Positions 55,725-64,000 of a DNA stretch of 64,000 bases are shown here, one piece after another; position 1 is the first letter of the stretch, and each line of letters begins with the position of its first letter. Below the pieces are notes generated by a model. The model was not told where the DNA came from. It saw nothing but the letters and a program-made list of their open reading frames with translations, and made no database searches. The position numbers and the translations under genes are program-made. Source of the DNA: Novosphingobium aerophilum (lineage in GTDB: Bacteria; Pseudomonadota; Alphaproteobacteria; Sphingomonadales; Sphingomonadaceae). The stretch covers positions 124,001 to 188,000 of the forward strand of contig NZ_JACLAU010000002.1 in assembly GCF_014230305.1 (NCBI RefSeq). Reading direction: 5' to 3'.

Positions 55725-56729
55725 TTGTCGACTGGCCGCATCACCGATCCACCCTCGTCCGAGGCCTTCGTGGCTTTCCCGGACGGGTTCGGCTCGCGGT
55801 TCATCGTGACGGTCGACACCGAGGAGGAGTTCGACTGGACCGCGCCGTTCTCGGCCGAAGGGTTCACCCTTGATGCCGTGCCAGAACTCGGCACCTTCCA
55901 GCGGTTCTGCGAGGAATACGGGGTCTGCCCGCTGTACCTGATCGACTACCCGATCGCCACCTCGCCGGTCGCGGCCGAGGTGCTGGGCGAGGCCGTCCGC
56001 GCCGGTCGGGCCGATGTCGGCATCCAGTTGCACCCCTGGGTCAACCCGCCGCACGACGAGGCGATCAGCACGCACAACAGCTTTGCCGGGAACCTGCCCG
56101 AACCGCTCGAACGATCCAAGCTGGCGGTCCTGCGCGACGTGATCGAGCGGAACTTCGGCCGGGCGCCGCGCGTGTACCGGGCCGGTCGCTATGGCGTGGG
56201 ACCTGCCACCGCGCCGATCCTGCTCGACCACGGCATCGCGATCGACACCTCGGTCCGGGCCCGTTTCGATTACAGCTCGGGCGGCGGACAGAACTTCCGC
56301 GACCTGCCGGTCCGCCCGTGGTGGGTCGGCGCGCCCGGCCGGCTGATGGAACTGCCCCTGACCACGGTGTTCTGGGGCCTGCTGCGCCGGTATGGGCCGA
56401 TCCTCTATCCCAAGCTGTGGCGCGCCCCGCGGCTGCGCGGCCTGCTGTCGCGCCTGGGCCTGCTCGAACGCATTCCGCTCACCCCGGAAGGCGCCAGCGC
56501 GGTCGAGGCGATCCGCGGCATCGACATGGCCCTGCGCGAAGGGGTGCCGGTGCTGGTCTTTTCCTTCCACAGCCCGTCGCTGCAGGCCGGCCACACGCCC
56601 TATGTCCGCAACGCAGCCGATCTGGCTGCCCTCTACGACTGGTGGCGCACGGTCTTCGCCGAGCTGGCGCGGCGCGGGGTCCGCCCGACCTCCGTGGCCG
56701 AGATCATGGCCGCGGCCCGGCTTGCCTAA
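55725..56729 (+). CDS. Polysaccharide deacetylase family protein (WalW-like)
   Basis: A 334-residue NodB-like deacetylase without signal peptide. The first metal block is FIVTVDTEEEFDW (Asp about 31), then GIQLHPWVNPPHDE (His), RAGRYGVG (Arg) and VLVFSFHSPSLQAGHTPYV near the end. These match the WalW-like subgroup tied to cell-surface glycan metabolism. It probably starts with TTG at 55725, with GGGGGGTAAC just before it. It follows the sensor-like gene on the same strand and may be controlled by it. Confidence 0.85.
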   Translation: MSTGRITDPPSSEAFVAFPDGFGSRFIVTVDTEEEFDWTAPFSAEGFTLDAVPELGTFQRFCEEYGVCPLYLIDYPIATSPVAAEVLGEAVRAGRADVGIQLHPWVNPPHDEAISTHNSFAGNLPEPLERSKLAVLRDVIERNFGRAPRVYRAGRYGVGPATAPILLDHGIAIDTSVRARFDYSSGGGQNFRDLPVRPWWVGAPGRLMELPLTTVFWGLLRRYGPILYPKLWRAPRLRGLLSRLGLLERIPLTPEGASAVEAIRGIDMALREGVPVLVFSFHSPSLQAGHTPYVRNAADLAALYDWWRTVFAELARRGVRPTSVAEIMAAARLA

Positions 56730-56778
56730 CGCGCCCAGTCCGGCTACCGCTCGCCCCGTCGGTCGATGGCTGGATCGG

Positions 56779-56854
56779 GGGCTCGTAGCTCAGCGGTTAG
56801 AGCTAGCCGCTCATAACGGCTTGGTCGCGGGTTCGAATCCTGCCGGGCCTACCA
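56779..56854 (+). tRNA. tRNA-Ile2 (anticodon CAT, lysidine type)
   Basis: 76-nt cloverleaf with anticodon loop CTCATAA giving CAT. The body (GGTTAGAGC, CTTGGTCGC variable region) matches tRNA-Ile2, whose C34 is converted to lysidine, rather than elongator tRNA-Met. The acceptor GGGCTCG/CGGGCCT has a G1-T72 wobble pair, which is unusual. CCA is encoded. Confidence 0.85.
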
Positions 56855-56882
56855 CCGTCCGCCTGCCGACGGACACCCCGGT

Positions 56883-56959
<77 letters not shown>

Positions 56960-57017
56960 ATTGTCCGCCCCTTGGACTTCGTCCAGGCGCGGTATCTCCC
57001 GGTTCTTGCCTTGGTTA

Positions 57018-57785
57018 TCAGCGGCGGGCGGGGAGCCAGCCGCGGGCCTTGACGCTGGCGAGGTGGCTCTCGCTGACCGGCAGGGTCGTACCGTCCGCCA
57101 GGCAGAGCAGCCAACGGCGGCCTTCGCGCCGCGCGCCGATCACCGCGTCCGCTGCGATCCAGGCACTGCGGTGAACCTGGCAGCCGTCATGCTGGGCGAG
57201 CTCGGCCAGCGCGTCGCCAAAGCGGAACAGCACCAGCAGTCGCCGGCCATCGCGCAGATGCAGCCGCAGGTAATGGTCCTCGGCGGTAACCGCCTGCAGA
57301 TCGGCCAGATCGGGAAAACCGGCCTTGCTCGCAAGCAGGCCCGGCCCGGCTGGGGGAGCCTTGGCCACGGGAGCGATCGGCGGGGGTGACAAGGCCGCCA
57401 CGAGCAGCGCGATCCCGGCGGAAATCGTCAGCGCGGAGAGATAGAGCCCCGCCCAGGGCAAGGCCTTCGCCTGACCGATCGCGCGGTACATCAGGTCGAT
57501 TTCCAGCGGCAGGGTGGCGTTGAGCAACAGCGCGCCCGACGCCGCGACCAGCAAGGCGCCCCTTCGGCTCTGGACCCGAGACCCGGTCCAGCCATACCAC
57601 AACCACCACTTCAGGCTGTTCCACCCGACCAGCACCAGCCAGAAGACCAAGCGGCTGGGCAGGGCCAGGTCGAGCGTCCCGAACGGCCCGGTCAACACTG
57701 CGGCCAGAATCGCGAAAAGGGTGCAGGCGATCTGCGGCCGCAACGGCGGCGCGGCGGCGGGGTCAAGGCGCAGGGGCGAATTCAC
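57018..57785 (-). CDS. LytTR-type regulator with membrane domain
   Basis: A 255-residue protein with about four membrane helices in the first 135 residues ([75 protein letters not shown]) and a C-terminal LytTR DNA-binding domain ([32 protein letters not shown], then [12 protein letters not shown]). Such membrane-bound LytTR proteins often control an adjacent membrane-protein gene. Here the divergent neighbour is a DUF2306 protein, 121 nt away. Confidence 0.88.
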   Translation of the reverse strand: MNSPLRLDPAAAPPLRPQIACTLFAILAAVLTGPFGTLDLALPSRLVFWLVLVGWNSLKWWLWYGWTGSRVQSRRGALLVAASGALLLNATLPLEIDLMYRAIGQAKALPWAGLYLSALTISAGIALLVAALSPPPIAPVAKAPPAGPGLLASKAGFPDLADLQAVTAEDHYLRLHLRDGRRLLVLFRFGDALAELAQHDGCQVHRSAWIAADAVIGARREGRRWLLCLADGTTLPVSESHLASVKARGWLPARR

Positions 57786-57906
57786 GAAGCGTCAATCCGG
57801 CAGGAACGGGGTTGGCGAATGGAGTGGAAGCTTAGGCGAAATGGGCCTTGAGGCAAGGCATCACAGCTCGGCACGGAGCGGGTCCCGACAAACGAAAGGA
57901 CCCAAG

Positions 57907-58422
57907 ATGTTTGCCGACATGCCGCCGCTGCTGCTTGCCCATCTGGCCGCCGCCCTGCTGGCCCTGCCCCTGGGGCTGTACCAGGTCGTTGCCCCGCAAG
58001 GCACGCCGGGCCATGCCCTGACCGGGCGGATCTATGTTCCGGCCATGCTGGTGTGCAACCTTTCGGCACTGGCAACGTTCGTGCCTGGCAGTGCCCGCAC
58101 CATGGCCATGCTTCCCTTCCACATTCTCGCGCTGGTCAGCCTCTATTCGCTGGCCTCCGGAATGCTGGCACTGCGGCGCTGGCTGCGCGACCGGCGGCCG
58201 GACGACCTGAAGACCCACAAGATCCAGATGGCTTACAGCTGGCTGGGGCTGCTGATGGCGGGGGTCAGCCAGTTCCTGGTCAACGACCGTTACGGGATCG
58301 CGCCCGACTTTGAACCGATCCGTTTCTGGAGCAGCTTCGCCGCGATCAACCTGGCGCTGTATATCACTGGGAGCTGGTGGATCTTCAGCCGGTTGCTCAA
58401 GCGTCAGGACCCGGTGCGTTGA
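57907..58422 (+). CDS. DUF2306 family membrane protein
   Basis: A 171-residue integral membrane protein with about four to five helices, including HLAAALLALPLGLYQVVAPQG with conserved HxxxG-like positions (KGTPGHALTGRIYV pattern: QGTPGHALTGRIYV) and HKIQMAYSWLGLLMAGVSQF. DUF2306 proteins are of unknown function; their conserved His residues suggest heme or metal binding. AAAGGA lies 7 nt before the ATG. It is divergent from the membrane LytTR regulator, a plausible controller. Confidence 0.82.
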   Translation: MFADMPPLLLAHLAAALLALPLGLYQVVAPQGTPGHALTGRIYVPAMLVCNLSALATFVPGSARTMAMLPFHILALVSLYSLASGMLALRRWLRDRRPDDLKTHKIQMAYSWLGLLMAGVSQFLVNDRYGIAPDFEPIRFWSSFAAINLALYITGSWWIFSRLLKRQDPVR

Positions 58423-58452
58423 CTGCTGCCGGGACCGCTGAGGACCCGGCGT

Positions 58453-59085
58453 TCAGCCGGCACCCGAGGCCAGGTCGCCGCGCCGGAACACCACCGACAG
58501 GTTGTTCGCCGGCATCTCGACGATCCGGTCCAGCGTGAAGCCGGCGTGCCCGGCCGCGGCGACCACCTCGTCCAGCTCGCGCAGGCCCCAGCGGGGGTCA
58601 CGCTCGCGCAGATCGGCGTCGAAGGCGGCGTTGCCGGGCGCCAGGGGCACGCCGGTCTGGCGGTAGGGGCCGTAGAGATAGAGCACGCCCCCCGGCGGCA
58701 GGATCCGGGCCGCGCCGCGCAGCAGCCCCAGCGTGGCGGCCCATGGACTGATGTGGACCATGTTGATGCAGACCACGGCCGCAGCCGACACTTCGGGCCA
58801 GGTGGCGGCTGCAGCGTCGAGGGCCAGGGGCGCCCACACGTTGCCGAGCCCCTCGGCCCGGCGCCAGGCCTCGATCGAAGCACAGGCCTCGGGCGAAGGG
58901 TCGGACGGCTGCCAGGTCAGTGCGGGGAGGTGCCGGGCGAAATGGACCGCGTGCTCGCCGGTCCCGCTGGCCACCTCCAGCACCGTGCCGTGATCGGGCA
59001 GGACCTGGCGGAGCACGACCAGGATCGGGTCGCGGTTGCGCGCGACGGCGGGGGCGGAGCGGCGATCGTCGCAAGGGCTGGCCAT
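58453..59085 (-). CDS. DUF938 SAM-dependent methyltransferase-like protein
   Basis: A 210-residue Rossmann-fold protein of the DUF938 family. Motif I is VLEVASGTGEHAVHFARHLP; VWAPLALDAAAATWP and VVCINMVHISPWAAT are motif II and post-I-like blocks; GVLYLYGPYRQTGVPLAPGNAAFDADLR is typical of the family. The substrate is unknown. It converges on the DUF2306 gene with a 30-nt gap. Confidence 0.88.
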   Translation of the reverse strand: MASPCDDRRSAPAVARNRDPILVVLRQVLPDHGTVLEVASGTGEHAVHFARHLPALTWQPSDPSPEACASIEAWRRAEGLGNVWAPLALDAAAATWPEVSAAAVVCINMVHISPWAATLGLLRGAARILPPGGVLYLYGPYRQTGVPLAPGNAAFDADLRERDPRWGLRELDEVVAAAGHAGFTLDRIVEMPANNLSVVFRRGDLASGAG

Positions 59086-59180
59086 GGCCTGCCCCTAGCA
59101 GCGCCGCCCGGCGCCGGCCACAGCCACCTTGACGCTCTGGCCAATCAGCCATAGGCGCGGGGCTCGGGCCACACCGGTCC

Positions 59181-59256
59181 GGGCGCTTAGCTCAGTTGGT
59201 AGAGCATCTCGTTTACACCGAGAGGGTCGGCGGTTCGAGCCCGTCAGCGCCCACCA
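59181..59256 (+). tRNA. tRNA-Val (anticodon TAC)
   Basis: 76-nt cloverleaf, acceptor GGGCGCT/AGCGCCC, anticodon loop TTTACAC giving TAC, T-loop TTCGAGC, encoded CCA. Lies upstream of ettA on the same strand. Confidence 0.95.
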
Positions 59257-59386
59257 GTTCCGGAACAGCCCCGCCCCGCCTCGGCCGTGCCCCCCACCAC
59301 TCGCCCCTTCGCCGCGCTTGCGGGCGACTGGCCTGCCCTGTAGAGGCACGGCCAACCTTCCTCCCATCTTCCCCAGAGGACCCCCG

Positions 59387-61066
<1,680 letters not shown>

Positions 61067-61227
61067 GCTGGCGGCGGGGCTGTCCCGGACGGCCCCGCTG
61101 ACAGCAAGACGCCGGCGAACCTGAACGGCAGGCCATCAGGCCAGTTCAGATTGGCGACAGCGGAGGCCTGCTAGCCCCGGACCGTGGACGCTGTCGCTGG
61201 TGTGGCGTCCCGGAATGGAGAACGGCC

Positions 61228-62340
61228 ATGGCCGCAGGTGTCTGGACGAATACCCGCAATCTGTCGGCGCTGCTGGGCGGGGCTGCGGCCCTGATCTCGG
61301 GCGCGCCGGCCCTGGCTTTGCAGTCGGTCGATCCCGACATCGCGCAGATCGAAGGTCCGGACCGGGCCGGGCCGCGCCCCGCCATGGAACGCGGCTGGCG
61401 CGACCGGGATGGCGATGGGGCACCCATGCGCCGCGCCGCGCCGCCCCCCGCCGCGCCCCGAGCACCGTCGGCCGAGATGCGCCCGCCGGTCATGGCCGTG
61501 CCCCCGCCCATGCCGGCCTCCGGGCCCGGCGGTGGGGGCGATCGGCCGAGCTGGCGCGGTCCCTCGCAGAGCTGGGGCCAGACGGCGAGCCCGCCGCCCC
61601 CGCCCCCGCCCCCTGCGGCTCCGGGCGGGTTCGACCGCGGACGCAATGGTCCGCGCGGCGATAACCGCGGCTCCTGGTCCACACCCCGGGAGCAGGGTTG
61701 GAATGGGCAGGGCTGGAACGGACGGAACGGCCCGGACCGGCGTGACGGCGATGGCCGCCCCGGCGGAAACTGGAACGGCGGCAACCCCGGGCGCCCCGAC
61801 AGCCCCGCCCCGGGCTGGAACGGCAATGCCGACCGCAACCGCGACAATGACCGGCGCTGGGACAATGACCGTCGCCGTGACAACGACCGCCGTTGGGATG
61901 ACAACCGGCGCTGGGACAACAGCCCGAACTGGAACCGGGGCCCGAACGGGAACCGCGGGCCGAGCTGGAACGGCAACCGGGCACCCGACTGGAGTTCGCG
62001 CCGCGACACCTGGTCAAGCCGTGGCGACCGCGCCTGGGATCGGCGCTGGCGCGAGGATCGCCGCTACGACTGGCGCGGGTGGCGCAGCAGCCACCGCGAG
62101 ATCTATCGGCTGAACCGCTACTTCCCGCCCTATCGCAATTATGTCTATCGCCGGCTGGGGATCGGGTTCTTCCTCGACAACGGGTTCTTCGGCGCCAGCT
62201 ACTGGATCGGCGACCCCTGGATGTACCGCCTTCCGCCGGTCTGGGGCCCCTATCGGTGGGTGCGCTACTATGACGATGCGCTGATGGTGAACATCTACAC
62301 GGGCGAAGTGGTCGACGTGCTCTACGACGTCTTCTGGTGA
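61228..62340 (+). CDS. RcnB-family periplasmic protein with D/N/R/W-rich repeats
   Basis: A 370-residue exported protein. Signal peptide 1-30 (LGGAAALISGAPALAL). Residues about 100-130 are Pro-rich with a run of eight Pro; residues about 150-265 are Gly/Asn/Trp/Arg/Asp-rich with repeats like NDRRWDNDRR. The conserved C-terminus is the RcnB domain: YRLPPVWGPYRWVRYYDDAL then VNIYTGEVVDVLYDVFW. RcnB in E. coli helps keep nickel/cobalt balance in the periplasm. Here the long disordered part is far larger than in E. coli. It ends at a strong terminator. Confidence 0.85.
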   Translation: MAAGVWTNTRNLSALLGGAAALISGAPALALQSVDPDIAQIEGPDRAGPRPAMERGWRDRDGDGAPMRRAAPPPAAPRAPSAEMRPPVMAVPPPMPASGPGGGGDRPSWRGPSQSWGQTASPPPPPPPPAAPGGFDRGRNGPRGDNRGSWSTPREQGWNGQGWNGRNGPDRRDGDGRPGGNWNGGNPGRPDSPAPGWNGNADRNRDNDRRWDNDRRRDNDRRWDDNRRWDNSPNWNRGPNGNRGPSWNGNRAPDWSSRRDTWSSRGDRAWDRRWREDRRYDWRGWRSSHREIYRLNRYFPPYRNYVYRRLGIGFFLDNGFFGASYWIGDPWMYRLPPVWGPYRWVRYYDDALMVNIYTGEVVDVLYDVFW

Positions 62341-62344
62341 GCGG

Positions 62345-62380
62345 GACCGGGGCCGGTGCAGCATCGGCCCCGGTCTTTTT
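62345..62380 (+). terminator. Strong terminator after the RcnB-family gene
   Basis: An 11-bp perfect stem GACCGGGGCCG/CGGCCCCGGTC with a 9-nt loop, followed directly by TTTTT, starting 5 nt past the stop codon. A textbook intrinsic terminator. Confidence 0.92.
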
Positions 62381-62440
62381 GCATCCCGCCTGCCCGTCCC
62401 CCTTGCCCCCTGCGTCGGCTGGGCTAGCGTGGTCCACACG

Positions 62441-63142
62441 ATGAGCTATGCCCCGGGCGTACAAGACGATGGCACCCAGGCCCCCGGCCCCCTCGCGGAT
62501 CGGGCCGCCCTGGAGCGCTGCGGCGAGGCGGTCCGCGCCCGCCTGACCGCCGATCCCACGGCGTACCGGCTGCCGACCGACCAGGCCGAGATTTTCGCCT
62601 TCGGGGAGTTCCTGTCCCCGGCCGAATGCGAGCGGATGATCGGGCTGGTCGATGCCACCGCCCAGCCCTCGATCGTCTATGACGAGCCCCGCCAGTCGGA
62701 TTTCCGCACCAGCTATTCCGGCGATGTCGATCGTGACGATCCCTTCGTCCGGATGATCGAGCGGCGCATCGATGACCTGCTGGGGCTGGAGGCGAGCTGG
62801 GGCGAGGCGATCCAGGGGCAGCGCTATCACCCCGGGCAGCAGTTCATGGCCCATTACGACTGGTTCTGGACCCGCGCCGCCTACTGGCCGGCCGAAGCCG
62901 CGCGGGGCGGACAGCGGGCCTGGACCGCCATGGCCTATCTCAACGATGTCGAGGAAGGCGGTCAAACCCAGTTCACCCGGCTGGGCCTGTCGGTCGCGCC
63001 GCAGCGCGGGGCGCTGCTGGTGTGGAACAATGCCACGCCGGACGGGGCCCCCAATTTCGCGACCATGCATGCCGCCCTGCCGGTGGTGCGCGGGGTCAAG
63101 TACGTCATCACCAAATGGTATCGGACACGCAAATGGGGTTGA
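62441..63142 (+). CDS. 2OG-Fe(II) oxygenase, prolyl 4-hydroxylase type
   Basis: A 233-residue double-stranded beta-helix oxygenase. The iron ligands are visible: HxD in AHYDWFW and the distal His in TMHAALPVVRGVKYVITKW, whose Lys (K in VKYVITKW) binds 2-oxoglutarate. FGEFLSPAECERMIGL and QGQRYHPGQQF are typical of the P4H family. The target protein is unknown. An ATG at 62441 is chosen; a GTG at 62429 is equally open and neither has a good ribosome site. Its last bases overlap the start of the DUF885 gene by 10 nt. Confidence 0.85.
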   Translation: MSYAPGVQDDGTQAPGPLADRAALERCGEAVRARLTADPTAYRLPTDQAEIFAFGEFLSPAECERMIGLVDATAQPSIVYDEPRQSDFRTSYSGDVDRDDPFVRMIERRIDDLLGLEASWGEAIQGQRYHPGQQFMAHYDWFWTRAAYWPAEAARGGQRAWTAMAYLNDVEEGGQTQFTRLGLSVAPQRGALLVWNNATPDGAPNFATMHAALPVVRGVKYVITKWYRTRKWG

Positions 63143-64000
63143 AGCGCAGCACGGCGATCACGACGGCGGGCGCAGTCTGGCTGGCGGCCGCGATCTGCGT
63201 TCCGCCGGTTCTGGCGGCTCCGGCGCACGAACGCCCGGCAGCAGCGCGACCCCAGGCCAGTGCCGATCAGCGGCTGATGGCGCTGTTCGCCGACGACGCC
63301 CGGCGCAGCGAGGCACTGCAGCCGTTCGAGCAGATCATGCGCGGCGAGCCGGTCGATCCGCAACTGCTCGCGCTGGTCTTCACCGACACGCTCAGCCGCC
63401 GCCAGCTCGCCTCGGTCCGGCAGAGCCTCGCCGCGCTCGCCCGGATCGACCGGGCCGCGCTCTCGCCCGAGCGGCAGATTTCCTACGATGCCTTCGCGCT
63501 GGCCCGACGCACCGATCTGGAATGGCTGCTGCCCGACGTGCGCCCGCTGGTGGCGGTCCGGCCGATGAACCACTTCGACGGGCTCCAGACCGGCTTCCCC
63601 GCGCTGATGGCCGCGGGCGCCGCACTGCGCTACCAGACCCGGGCCGATTACCGGTCCAACCTGGCGCTGCAGGGATCGATCGCGCCGGTGTTCGACCAGG
63701 CCATCCTGCGCTTCCGCGAGGGCATGGCGACCGGGGTGGTCGAATCCAAGCTGACCGTCCGCAACATGATCGGCCAGATCGATGCGCTGCTCGCCCAGCC
63801 GATCGAGCAATCGCCCTTCACCTCGCCGGTCGCCGCCTTCCCCGCGACCGTTCCGGAGGCCGATCGCCCCGCGCTGCGCCAGGCCTATCTGGCGATGGCG
63901 CGCGACACGGTCTATCCCGCCTACCGCCGCCTGCGCGCGTTCCTTGCCGACGAATACCTGCCCGTCGCCCGCGACAGCGTCGGGCTCGGCCAGATGAAGG
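63133..64000 (+). CDS. DUF885 family protein, cut by window end
   Basis: The first 289 codons of a DUF885 family protein. A signal peptide (STAITTAGAVWLAAAICVPPVLAAP) is followed by the conserved N-terminal helical part (LSPERQISYDAFALARRTDLEWLL, RPMNHFDGLQTGFPALMA). The metal motif expected further on lies outside the window. The ATG at 63133 overlaps the oxygenase stop, so both are likely co-translated. It belongs to the same family as the protein at 32931-34733 but uses a Sec-type rather than Tat-type signal. Confidence 0.85.
   Translation, partial: MGLKRSTAITTAGAVWLAAAICVPPVLAAPAHERPAAARPQASADQRLMALFADDARRSEALQPFEQIMRGEPVDPQLLALVFTDTLSRRQLASVRQSLAALARIDRAALSPERQISYDAFALARRTDLEWLLPDVRPLVAVRPMNHFDGLQTGFPALMAAGAALRYQTRADYRSNLALQGSIAPVFDQAILRFREGMATGVVESKLTVRNMIGQIDALLAQPIEQSPFTSPVAAFPATVPEADRPALRQAYLAMARDTVYPAYRRLRAFLADEYLPVARDSVGLGQMK

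Overview
This is a GC-rich chromosomal window from an alphaproteobacterium, very probably a sphingomonad (Sphingomonadales). Four things point there. The order rpsB-tsf-pyrH-frr-uppS-cdsA-dxr-rseP-bamA-skp-fabZ is kept, but the lpxD and lpxA genes that usually flank fabZ are absent, as expected for bacteria that carry glycosphingolipids in place of LPS. The SRP RNA sits just upstream of dnaX-ybaB. There is a stand-alone gene-transfer-agent-type holin. Several families of short inverted intergenic repeats, of a kind I associate with sphingomonads, are scattered through the window. The genus cannot be fixed from the sequence alone.

Layout. 1-13.0 kb, mostly minus strand: tRNA-His, rpmE, then the outer-membrane, lipid and translation cluster (fabZ to rpsB), interrupted by a PEP-CTERM surface protein between pyrH and tsf. 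13.2-18.1 kb: a small membrane protein, pssA-psd (phosphatidylethanolamine synthesis), tRNA-Tyr, rlmB, a lipoprotein, an inverted repeat and hup (HU). 18.4-28.4 kb: lon, ybaB, dnaX, SRP RNA, a complex-I accessory subunit, a perfect 30-bp inverted repeat, hrpB (with an in-frame repeat insertion), a repeat-rich gap, a polyprenyl diphosphate synthase and chorismate mutase. 28.4-40.3 kb: a PepSY/response-regulator/sensor-kinase operon, uup, a DUF885 peptidase-like protein, a DUF6456 protein divergent from an XRE regulator coupled to a glycosyltransferase, then secF-secD-yajC.

40.4-43.5 kb is a small integrative element inserted in tRNA-Pro(GGG). It has 46-bp direct repeats, a tyrosine integrase, a RelE/HigB-type toxin with an XRE antitoxin, and the 3' half of a plasmid partition (RepB) gene. 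This is the clearest accessory region.

43.6-64 kb: a large secreted zinc metalloprotease, a flavoenzyme cluster (nitronate monooxygenase, flavin reductase-like protein, enoyl-CoA hydratase, old-yellow-enzyme reductase), a GTA-type holin, aroQ-accB-accC, an Lrp regulator, a sensor-like protein with a degenerate ATPase domain, a polysaccharide deacetylase, tRNA-Ile2 and tRNA-Pro, a LytTR regulator divergent from a DUF2306 membrane protein, a DUF938 methyltransferase, tRNA-Val, ettA, an RcnB-family protein, a 2OG-Fe(II) oxygenase, and a second DUF885 protein cut by the window edge.

No rRNA, CRISPR array, complete transposase, defence island or biosynthetic cluster was seen. Most of the window is housekeeping. 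The unusual material is the tRNA-Pro element, the paired inverted repeats (one inside hrpB), and a few oddly placed single genes.
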